DNA of 7,275 bases from Clostridiales bacterium. Lineage in GTDB: Bacteria > Bacillota > Desulfitobacteriia > Desulfitobacteriales > Desulfitobacteriaceae. The DNA lies in assembly GCA_027357125.1 (NCBI GenBank), contig DAHVVW010000099.1, forward strand, positions 1 to 7,275. Direction: 5' to 3'. How positions within the stretch are numbered: the first letter of the stretch is position 1; every line of letters starts with the position of its first letter. The position numbers and the translations under genes are program-made. The notes beneath the pieces were generated by a model. That model worked only from the letters and a program-made list of their open reading frames with translations, had not been told where the DNA came from and did not search any database. Of the stretch, positions 1 to 5,713 are shown one piece after another.

Positions 1-480
1 GATGTCCTTGACGGACTTAATATCCCGTATGCGCTAATTCCGGGAGTGAGTTCTGTGTTTGCAGCGGCAGCCGCGGTTAAACGGGAGTTTACTTTACCTG
101 AAGTGAGTCAAACCCTTATTCTGACCCGGATGGCCGGGCGAACTCCTGTCCCGGACAAAGAGCATCTTTCAGCCCTGGCTCAGCACCAAGCGAGTATGGC
201 CATTTTTTTAAGTGTACAGGACATTGGGTCGGTTGTTCAGGAATTGCTCACCGGCTATTCACCGTCCACTCCGATTGCAGTGGTGTATAAAGCAAGCTGG
301 CCTGAAGAACGGGTGATTTTAGGTACGTTGAAGGATATCGAGGACAAGGTGCGTCAGGCAGGCATCCGTAAAACAGCCCAGATTCTGGTGGGGGATTTTT
401 TGTATACGGATTATGCCCGCTCTAAGCTCTATGATCCGGAATTTACACATGAATACCGTCAAGGGAGCACCAAGCAGTGA
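1..480 (+). CDS. cbiF: Cobalt-precorrin-4 C11-methyltransferase CbiF (3' part, 5' end outside window)
   Basis: SAM-dependent methyltransferase that methylates C11 of cobalt-precorrin-4 to give cobalt-precorrin-5A in anaerobic corrin synthesis; cytoplasmic. The reading frame is open from base 1, so 159 C-terminal residues are visible. The family is usually about 250-260 residues, so roughly 90-100 N-terminal residues, including the first SAM-binding glycine loop, lie to the left. Visible signatures are IPGVSSVFAAAAAVKRE (about residues 13-29 of the fragment), the conserved TLPEVSQT and LTRMAGRTPVP blocks just after it, and the C-terminal SKLYDPEFTHEYR tail typical of CbiF/CobM. An internal GTG at 46 is inside the conserved PGVSS block and is not the true start. 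The TGA stop overlaps the GTG start of cbiG by 4 nt, implying translational coupling. CobM, the aerobic counterpart, is homologous, but the CbiG and CbiX neighbours favour the cobalt-early assignment. Confidence 0.95.
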   Translation, partial: DVLDGLNIPYALIPGVSSVFAAAAAVKREFTLPEVSQTLILTRMAGRTPVPDKEHLSALAQHQASMAIFLSVQDIGSVVQELLTGYSPSTPIAVVYKASWPEERVILGTLKDIEDKVRQAGIRKTAQILVGDFLYTDYARSKLYDPEFTHEYRQGSTKQ

Positions 481-1574
481 GCGTAAAGATTGCTGTACTG
501 GCTCTGACCGCTCAGGGTGTAAAAACAGCTGAGCGTATCGCCGATGTCTTGGCGCGCCCGACAGCTAATAATTTGATTCCAGCAGTAGAGATTTTTAGCC
601 ATAATCATTGCGCGCGTGAATACAATTCATTTTCGCGGCTGCAAGACCTAATGACCAAGATCTGGAGCAAATACGCGGTCATAATCTTTGTTATGGCTAC
701 TGGAATTGTAGTGAGGCAGGTAGGGCCGTTTCTCAAGAGCAAAGATGTTGATCCTGCCGTTCTAGTAATTGACGAAAACGCGAGGTTCATAATCCCGCTT
801 GTTTCCGGTCATCTCGGAGGCGCCAATGACTGGGCCCGGCGTTTAGCTCATGTGTTAGATGCCACAGCAGTGATAACGACAGCCACTGATGGGCAAGGGT
901 TGGTTGCTCCGGACGAGTATGCCCGGCGCTTGGGTTGGAGCATAACTCCTTTAAAGAATCTGCCGCGGCTTAACCGCTTGCTCTTGGAACGGAAATACCT
1001 GCAAGTGTGGACAGAACACATGCTGGCACCTGATCATCCCTTAGCTGCTGATGAGAATTATGTTTTCATTCAGGAACGGGAGCAAGCCGAATTAATAGTC
1101 ACTGCTTTTCCTACCGATGAGGCCAGTGTAGGAGAAAAAGTATTTCTTATCCCGCGCCTCCTCAGCTTGGGGATCGGGTGCCGCCAAGAAATTTCGGTGC
1201 AGGCAGTCAGAGAGGGGATTGCCCGTGCGCTCACAGAGATTAAGGCTCCTGCCAGTGCGCTTAAAGGTATTTACAGTATTGACCTCAAAGCCCGGGAAGG
1301 TGGACTTATCCAGGCGGCTCAGGAACTGGGAATTCCTTTTATTACTTTTAGCAAAACCAAGATTCAAGCAATTAATGAACAATATCAGCTAAGCAAGTCA
1401 GATTTCGTGAAAAAAAATATAGGAGTGGATGGAGTATGCGAACCAGCGAGCCTGCTCGGAACCCAGGGGGGCACATTAATCTTGCCCAAGCTCAAGCAAA
1501 ACGGGGTAAGCCTGGCAATCAGCCAGGAAAAATCTTTGTCGTGGGCATCGGACCCGGAGACCTTGCTCATATGA
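477..1574 (+). CDS. cbiG: Cobalt-precorrin-5A hydrolase CbiG
   Basis: Opens the delta-lactone ring of cobalt-precorrin-5A, releasing the C20-derived two-carbon unit as acetaldehyde and giving cobalt-precorrin-5B; a hallmark of the anaerobic route. It is 365 residues, within the family's usual range. The N-terminal and central parts carry ATGIVVR (74-80) and GHLGGAN (111-117). The C-terminal domain has GIGCR (232-236) and VCEPASLLG (320-328), followed by the conserved GGTLILPK stretch. The GTG start at 477 overlaps the cbiF stop (GTGA) and has AAGGGAG at 461-467, 9 nt upstream. The final 139 nt also encode the start of CbiH in the -1 frame. The last 15 or so residues (EKSLSWASDPETLLI) do not look like conserved CbiG sequence and lie over codons for the first beta-strand and glycine loop of CbiH, so they are probably a tail forced by the overlap. 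An A8 run at 1410-1417 lies inside the gene. Confidence 0.95.
   Translation: MSVKIAVLALTAQGVKTAERIADVLARPTANNLIPAVEIFSHNHCAREYNSFSRLQDLMTKIWSKYAVIIFVMATGIVVRQVGPFLKSKDVDPAVLVIDENARFIIPLVSGHLGGANDWARRLAHVLDATAVITTATDGQGLVAPDEYARRLGWSITPLKNLPRLNRLLLERKYLQVWTEHMLAPDHPLAADENYVFIQEREQAELIVTAFPTDEASVGEKVFLIPRLLSLGIGCRQEISVQAVREGIARALTEIKAPASALKGIYSIDLKAREGGLIQAAQELGIPFITFSKTKIQAINEQYQLSKSDFVKKNIGVDGVCEPASLLGTQGGTLILPKLKQNGVSLAISQEKSLSWASDPETLLI
1421..1425 (+). promoter_or_regulatory. Ribosome binding site that fixes the cbiH start inside cbiG
   Basis: AGGAG ends 10 nt before the ATG at 1436 and follows an A8 tract and AU-rich bases that would keep the site unpaired. It lies within cbiG coding sequence. 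It supports true internal initiation of cbiH rather than a mis-called start. The nearer GGAG at 1431-1434 is only 1 nt from the ATG and is too close to act. Confidence 0.6.
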
Positions 1575-2260
1575 CAGCCAGGATAAAAGAAGTTTGGCAG
1601 GAAGTAGACACCGTAGCTGGATATAAGACTTACATCGAACTTATCCGCCCGTTTCTGGGCAACCAGGAAATCGTGGCTACAGCTATGCGTCAAGAGATAG
1701 AACGCTGTCAGGAAGTTGTGCGTTTAGCAATCTTAGGGCGTAAGGTGGCATTGGTCAGCAGTGGAGATGCAGGGATTTACGGCATGGCCGGGATTTTACT
1801 CGAGTGTCTGGAACAAGCTGACCGCCTGGACATCGAAGTTGAGATAATTCCAGGAATTACGGCAGCCAATGCGGCAGCCTCCCTTTTGGGCGCTCCCCTG
1901 ATGCATGATTTTGCCGTCATTAGTTTAAGTGACCTCCTCACCCCCTGGGAAGTGATCGAACGCCGCGTGCGTCTGGCTGCCGAGGGGGATTTCGTCATCG
2001 CCCTGTACAACCCCAAAAGCCAAGGGCGCACTTCCCAGATTGAGACTGTTAGAGAAATCTTATTAGCACACCGCGGACCCCACACCCCCGTAGGGATAGT
2101 CCGGGAAGCCCTGCGCGGCCCCGAGACCTCGGTTATAATCAGCACCTTGGCAGACTTTAGCAAGCAGGAGATCGATATGCTGAGTACGGTTATTATCGGG
2201 AATTCCCAGACCCGAAGAATCGGACCGTACTTAGTTACTCCCAGGGGCTATCATCTATGA
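1436..2260 (+). CDS. cbiH: Cobalt-factor III / precorrin-3B C17-methyltransferase CbiH
   Basis: SAM-dependent enzyme that methylates C17 and drives ring contraction of the macrocycle, forming cobalt-precorrin-4 with its delta-lactone. The core is a standard tetrapyrrole methyltransferase: IFVVGIGPGDLAHMT (33-47), SSGDAGIYGMAG (108-119), IPGITAANAAASLLGAPL (138-155, with HDF just after) and LYNPKSQGR (190-198). At 274 residues it is longer than the usual 240-250 because about 31 residues rich in Gly, Asn, Pro, Lys and Arg precede the first beta-strand. I kept the ATG at 1436 because no ATG, GTG or TTG occurs in frame between it and the GTG at 1541, which falls inside the first beta-strand, and because AGGAG sits 10 nt upstream. 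This start lies inside cbiG, giving a 139-nt overlap. The stop overlaps the cbiJ start as ATGA. CobJ is the aerobic homologue; its neighbours favour CbiH. Confidence 0.94.
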   Translation: MRTSEPARNPGGHINLAQAQAKRGKPGNQPGKIFVVGIGPGDLAHMTARIKEVWQEVDTVAGYKTYIELIRPFLGNQEIVATAMRQEIERCQEVVRLAILGRKVALVSSGDAGIYGMAGILLECLEQADRLDIEVEIIPGITAANAAASLLGAPLMHDFAVISLSDLLTPWEVIERRVRLAAEGDFVIALYNPKSQGRTSQIETVREILLAHRGPHTPVGIVREALRGPETSVIISTLADFSKQEIDMLSTVIIGNSQTRRIGPYLVTPRGYHL

Positions 2261-3027
2261 AACTTTTGGTTCTCGCCGGAACCCAGGATGGACGTGAATT
2301 GGGAGAACAGCTATACAAAGCAGGGTATGAAGTCGTTCTCTCGACATTAACGGCTTACGGTGCTGATCTGGCACAGGCTCAAGGCTTGTCTGCCCGCTTC
2401 GGGGCTTTCAGTAGGGAATCCTTAAGGTTGTTCCTGGAACAGGAGTCAATCGGGGCCGTAGTTGATGCCACACATCCTTACGCCCAAGTTATTCAGGAAC
2501 TTGCGCACGCCGTATGCACAGAGCGCAGTCTTCCTTATGTGCGCTGGGAACGGCCCGGAGTTTCGTTTCAAGAACACCCTCTTGTTCACTGGGCCCGAGA
2601 TTTAACAGAAGCTGGTGCCACGGCTGCAGCTTTAGGACAGAGAATTCTCCTCACGACCGGCAGCAATTCTCTGCCTGAATGGCTGAACATGCAGTGTTTG
2701 CGGGACAAAACTTTATTTGTACGGGTTTTGCCGACGGCCAGTGTGCTCGCATGCTGTGAGTCCCTGGGGTTAAAACCTAGGCAAATAATCGCAGCTCAAG
2801 GTCCTTTCTCAAAGGCCTGTAACAACGCGCTCTTTGAACAGTTACAAGCTGAGGTGGTAATTGCTAAAGACAGCGGCCTCACTGGAGGAACCACGGAAAA
2901 GATCGAAGCCTGTCTCGAAACCGGCATACCGATAATTTTGCTTAAACGTCCAAACCCGCTTGGAGAACATGCCGATATATTGGAATTTGTAAATAAACTG
3001 GAGGAAAAGTTATGCCAGCTGAAATAA
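2257..3027 (+). CDS. cbiJ: Cobalt-precorrin-6A reductase CbiJ (CobK family)
   Basis: NAD(P)H-dependent reductase converting cobalt-precorrin-6A to cobalt-precorrin-6B by reducing a double bond of the macrocycle; cytoplasmic. It is 256 residues, normal for the family. Signatures are the N-terminal nucleotide-binding GTQDGR (8-13), DATHPYA (70-76), YVRWERPG (94-101), TTGSNSL (133-139), AQGPFS (180-185) and KDSGLTGG (204-211), all typical of the CbiJ/CobK fold. The ATG at 2257 overlaps the cbiH TGA by 4 nt, so translation is probably coupled. Its last 16 nt overlap cbiX. CbiJ and CobK are the same family. The name CbiJ is used because CbiG, CbiH and CbiX are its neighbours. Confidence 0.94.
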   Translation: MKLLVLAGTQDGRELGEQLYKAGYEVVLSTLTAYGADLAQAQGLSARFGAFSRESLRLFLEQESIGAVVDATHPYAQVIQELAHAVCTERSLPYVRWERPGVSFQEHPLVHWARDLTEAGATAAALGQRILLTTGSNSLPEWLNMQCLRDKTLFVRVLPTASVLACCESLGLKPRQIIAAQGPFSKACNNALFEQLQAEVVIAKDSGLTGGTTEKIEACLETGIPIILLKRPNPLGEHADILEFVNKLEEKLCQLK

Positions 3028-3380
3028 TTCTCTTAGGGCACGGGAGCCGACGCGCGGAAGCGAACCAAGGTTTGCTCCAGGTGGCCCGCAAAGTTAGTGC
3101 CATCGTCGGCTGCGAAGTGATACCCGCTTTTATGGGTCATGCTGAACCAAGCTTGCCTACGGCGGTCATGGATAAAATCAGGCAAGGAGCGCGTACAATT
3201 ATAGTGATGCCCCTTTTTCTCTTTCGCGGGATTCATGTAAGTGTTGATATTCATGAAGAATTAAAAGAAATTCGGGATCAGTACCCTGAAGTCGATATCA
3301 TTTTCACAACGGAACTGGGGGCAGATGACTTGATCGCGCAATTGGCCAGTTCTCGAATTAAGGAGGCGATGGGGGGATGA
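3012..3380 (+). CDS. cbiX: Sirohydrochlorin cobaltochelatase, short-form CbiX
   Basis: Inserts Co2+ into sirohydrochlorin (the cobalt-early entry step), without ATP. At 122 residues it is about half the length of the two-domain CbiX, SirB and HemH-type chelatases, so by analogy with archaeal short CbiX it should act as a homodimer. His10 lies in LLGHGSR (7-13) and His75 in LFLFRGIHVSVDIHEEL (69-85), matching the positions of the two metal-binding catalytic histidines of the short family. MGHAEPSLP (41-49) is a further conserved block. The C-terminus ends in MGG, with no His-rich tail and no iron-sulfur motif, unlike long Bacillus CbiX. GGAGGA at 3000-3005 precedes the ATG by 6 nt, and the start overlaps cbiJ by 16 nt. 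A ferrochelatase role (siroheme, coenzyme F430-like metallation) cannot be excluded by sequence, but the operon argues for cobalt. Confidence 0.9.
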   Translation: MPAEIILLGHGSRRAEANQGLLQVARKVSAIVGCEVIPAFMGHAEPSLPTAVMDKIRQGARTIIVMPLFLFRGIHVSVDIHEELKEIRDQYPEVDIIFTTELGADDLIAQLASSRIKEAMGG

Positions 3381-4009
3381 ATTTTATCACGAATCCCGGC
3401 CTAATTGAAAGCGAAAGTATGCACTATATCCGAAGTATGCTGCACAAAACGTGGCACGAAACTGAGTTGCCGGTCGTTGAACGCCTAATTCATACAACCG
3501 GTGACTTGGCACTCGAATCTGATATTCTCATCCATCCTCAGGCTATGACAGCCGGATTGGAAGCCTTGGCAGCCGGCGCATCAGTTATTACAGATGTTGA
3601 AATGGTTCGTTCCGGGGTTGCCAAACAGAGCCTGCAGCTCCTGGGCGGAAAAGCACTTTGCTTTCTGAATGACCCCAGGGTTCCAGCCAAGGCCAAAGAA
3701 TGGGGACTCACCCGGACGATGACCGCCCTGCGCCTAAATAAAGAATCCTTGGCCGGTTCCATCATTGCCGTTGGAAATGCTCCCACAGCTTTGGTGGAAA
3801 TTATGGAGCTCGCGCAAGACCCCTCTTGCTGCCCCGCCTTAATTGTCGGGATGCCTGTTGGCTTTGTCGGTGCCAAAGAATCAAAGGAACTGTTATGGGA
3901 AAGACAGGAACTCCCGTCAATTACAGTGCGCGGTACCCGCGGCGGCAGCCCCCTGGCAGCGGCTGCAGTTAATGCCCTAATCTATACGGCTGTAGGCCGC
4001 ACGCCTTAG
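3377..4009 (+). CDS. cbiC: Cobalt-precorrin-8 methylmutase CbiC
   Basis: Catalyses the 1,5-sigmatropic shift of the C11 methyl group to C12, turning cobalt-precorrin-8 into cobyrinate and completing the corrin chromophore. It is 210 residues, the normal length for CbiC/CobH. His39 in ERLIHTTGD (35-43) corresponds by motif to the catalytic histidine (His43 of CobH) thought to protonate the ring. Other family blocks are VGNAPTAL (132-139), GMPVGFVGAKESK (158-170) and the C-terminal RGTRGGSPLAAAAVNAL. AAGGAGG at 3360-3366 lies 10 nt before the ATG, one of the strongest ribosome binding sites in the window, and the start overlaps the cbiX stop as ATGA. It is the last gene of the overlapping block; 139 noncoding bases follow. 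Confidence 0.95.
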   Translation: MNFITNPGLIESESMHYIRSMLHKTWHETELPVVERLIHTTGDLALESDILIHPQAMTAGLEALAAGASVITDVEMVRSGVAKQSLQLLGGKALCFLNDPRVPAKAKEWGLTRTMTALRLNKESLAGSIIAVGNAPTALVEIMELAQDPSCCPALIVGMPVGFVGAKESKELLWERQELPSITVRGTRGGSPLAAAAVNALIYTAVGRTP

Positions 4010-4148
4010 TTCTCACGCATGATGTATCAGCAGCAATTGCCAGTGAGTGACTAGCAAGCCTGAAAGATCCACCGGATCTTTCATCGTTGGAGTTGGACTG
4101 TTACACTGAGCAGAGGCATACTACATAGACAAGAAAGTTGGGTAGAGG
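4010..4148 (+). other. Intergenic region between cbiC and cbiP, no gene
   Basis: This is the largest gap in the window. It holds the perfect hairpin at 4061-4083 and a minor palindrome GCAATTGC at 4033-4040. Downstream of the hairpin, TTGGAC (4093-4098) and CATACT (4117-4122) with an 18-nt spacer are a weak sigma-A-like pair (3/6 and 4/6 matches), too poor to call as a promoter. I see no B12-box-like consensus, so this is not a cobalamin riboswitch. There is no convincing open frame. Confidence 0.7.
4061..4083 (+). repeat. Perfect inverted repeat (10-bp stem, ACC loop) downstream of cbiC
   Basis: TGAAAGATCC at 4061-4070 and GGATCTTTCA at 4074-4083 are exact reverse complements separated by ACC. 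In RNA this would be a 10-bp hairpin. No U-run follows (the next bases are TCGTTGG) on either strand, so it is not a textbook intrinsic terminator. It may be a processing or 3'-stability element, a partial terminator, or a protein-binding operator. The structure is certain; the role is inferred. Confidence 0.6.
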
Positions 4149-5672
4149 ATGAATAATCGAGCAGCGGCCTTGATGATTCAAGGTACTTCTTCCAGTGTCG
4201 GCAAAAGTGTGTTAGCGGCGGCTTTCTGCCGCATTTTCTACCAGGAGGGATATCTTGTCAGCCCGTTTAAGGCACAAAACATGGCCTTAAACTCTTTTGT
4301 TACCTTGGCAGGCGGGGAAATGGGGCGGGCGCAGGTAGTGCAAGCCCAGGCTGCTGGCAGAGAACCGGACGTACTTATGAATCCGGTTTTATTGAAGCCC
4401 AGCGGACAAGCGAGCTCACAGGTAGTAATACTCGGCAAACCCCAGGGTAACTTATCTGCGCTCCGCTATCACGGAGAATATCAGCAAAAGACATGGCCGG
4501 TAGTACGTTCTGCACTTACACAGCTTATGCGCGAAAATGAGATCCTTATTATTGAAGGCGCAGGCAGCCCGGCCGAAGTCAACCTCAAGCAGAATGATAT
4601 TGTCAATATGAGAGTGGCTCTGGAACTTGAAGCACCGGTCCTGCTGGCCGCGGATATTGACCGGGGTGGGGCGTTGGCATCTGTAGTGGGTACGCTTGAG
4701 TTGCTGGAGCCGGAGGAAAGGGCTTTGGTCAAAGGAATTATCCTCAATAAATTTCGCGGAGATTTGACTCTCCTGCAACCAGCCATCGATTTCCTGGCAG
4801 CAAAGACAGGAATACCGGTAGTAGGTGTAGTACCGTATTTCTCCGATTTTAGGATTCCGGAAGAAGATTCTGTGGTCTTAGATTCGGAATCCGGACACCG
4901 GGAGCGTTCGGAAAAACAGCTTGATCTTGTGGTTATCCGCTTACCCTATATTTCTAACTTTACAGATTTTGACGCCTTAAGTGATGAACCGGATGTTTCC
5001 CTAAGGTACGTGAGCAAAGTATCTGAACTGGGGGAACCGGATCTAATAATCTTGCCCGGCAGCAAAAATACTCTTGGAGATCTTCAGTTTTTGCATCAGA
5101 GCGCCTTAGCGCCGATCCTTAGGGAATGGTGGGAAAACTCCAGACCCCTGATTGGGATCTGTGGGGGCTATCAGATGATGGGAAAGGTCGTACGTGACCC
5201 GCATCACACTGAGTCAGCCCTTGAAGAAATACCCGGACTTGGGATCTTACCGCTGGAAACTGAGTTTTCCCCTGGCAAATATACAGTACAAACTCAGGGT
5301 GTTGTAGTCGGTAGCGGAATGTTCCTGGACCGCTGTAACGGGGCAGAAGTATCCGGGTATGAAATTCACATGGGCCGTTCTGTGCCTGCTCCTGACAGGC
5401 AGCCGCTCTTCCGCCTGCAAGCAGAAAACAGAGTTTACCCGGACGGACTTCAAGACAAAATGGCTTTTGGGACTTATCTTCACGGAATTTTTGACAACGA
5501 TTCCCTGCGCCAAGCCTTGCTCGAATGGCTGTGGGAACGCCGCGGACTGGCTCGACCGGTAGACGGTTCTTCATCCCAAGCCGCCGTGCGCGAAGTTGCG
5601 TTCAACCAATTGGCGGAATTAGTGCGCCGCAGTGTTGACCTGCCCAAGATCCGTGAAATCATGGGTTTATAA
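4149..5672 (+). CDS. cbiP: Cobyric acid synthase (glutamine-hydrolysing) CbiP/CobQ
   Basis: ATP- and glutamine-dependent amidotransferase that amidates the b, d, e and g carboxylates of adenosylcobyrinate a,c-diamide to give adenosylcobyric acid. It is 507 residues, the usual length. The N-terminal dethiobiotin-synthetase-like domain has the P-loop GTSSSVGKS (12-20), EGAGSPAEVNL (136-146), DRGG (171-174) and NKFRGD (200-205). The C-terminal class I glutamine amidotransferase domain has LPGSKNT (302-308), the nucleophile Cys338 in GICGGYQ, and His445 in GTYLHGIFDND. The ATG at 4149 is the first possible start, since an in-frame TAG lies at 4143-4145. The ribosome binding site is poor: GAGG at 4145-4148 abuts the ATG with no spacing. 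An alternative start at 4173 (Met9) would still keep the P-loop. Called cobQ in many annotations. Confidence 0.96.
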   Translation: MNNRAAALMIQGTSSSVGKSVLAAAFCRIFYQEGYLVSPFKAQNMALNSFVTLAGGEMGRAQVVQAQAAGREPDVLMNPVLLKPSGQASSQVVILGKPQGNLSALRYHGEYQQKTWPVVRSALTQLMRENEILIIEGAGSPAEVNLKQNDIVNMRVALELEAPVLLAADIDRGGALASVVGTLELLEPEERALVKGIILNKFRGDLTLLQPAIDFLAAKTGIPVVGVVPYFSDFRIPEEDSVVLDSESGHRERSEKQLDLVVIRLPYISNFTDFDALSDEPDVSLRYVSKVSELGEPDLIILPGSKNTLGDLQFLHQSALAPILREWWENSRPLIGICGGYQMMGKVVRDPHHTESALEEIPGLGILPLETEFSPGKYTVQTQGVVVGSGMFLDRCNGAEVSGYEIHMGRSVPAPDRQPLFRLQAENRVYPDGLQDKMAFGTYLHGIFDNDSLRQALLEWLWERRGLARPVDGSSSQAAVREVAFNQLAELVRRSVDLPKIREIMGL

Positions 5673-5676
5673 GAGG

Positions 5677-5712
5677 TATAATAATGGAGCAATGTAAGAT
5701 GGAGCTATTATA
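5677..5712 (+). repeat. Inverted and direct repeats flanking the cbiB ribosome binding site
   Basis: TATAATA (5677-5683) and TATTATA (5706-5712) are exact reverse complements. They bracket a 22-nt stretch that contains two direct copies of ATGGAGC (5684-5690 and 5699-5705). The cbiB Shine-Dalgarno GGAG (5701-5704) lies in the potential loop and the cbiB ATG follows the right arm directly. The stem is all A/U and therefore weak. Confidence 0.35.
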
Positions 5713-5713
5713 A
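5684..5713 (+). CDS. Possible 9-codon mini-cistron (MEQCKMELL) before cbiB
   Basis: ATG at 5684 opens a 9-codon frame (MEQCKMELL) ending in TAA at 5711-5713, whose last base is the first base of the cbiB ATG (TAATG). AAGAGG at 5671-5676, overlapping the cbiP stop, is 7 nt upstream of this ATG and is a reasonable ribosome binding site. If translated, it could deliver terminating ribosomes to cbiB and couple its translation to cbiP. The peptide has no recognisable function, and a frame this short could arise by chance. Confidence 0.2.
   Translation: MEQCKMELL

Noticed and set aside
605..790. Minus-strand open frame inside cbiG
   Set aside because: Lies wholly within a clearly conserved plus-strand gene, has no recognisable family signature, and its composition is as expected for an antisense shadow.
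4093..4122. Sigma-A-like promoter TTGGAC / CATACT with 18-nt spacer
   Set aside because: Only 3/6 and 4/6 consensus matches, which is close to what chance gives in a gap of this size. Recorded in the gap entry but not called.
4010..4148. Possible cobalamin riboswitch ahead of cbiP
   Set aside because: No B12-box-like consensus or matching multi-stem architecture is visible, and 139 nt is short for the class. TTACACTG at 4101-4108 is only a superficial resemblance to GCCACTG.
4452..4786. Two overlapping minus-strand open frames inside cbiP
   Set aside because: They shadow the conserved synthetase domain of CbiP in other frames, and neither resembles a known protein.
5119..5574. 151-residue minus-strand open frame inside cbiP
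   Set aside because: The longest antisense frame, but it covers the glutamine amidotransferase domain with Cys338 and His445. The translation is rich in Arg, Pro and Cys and has no domain pattern.
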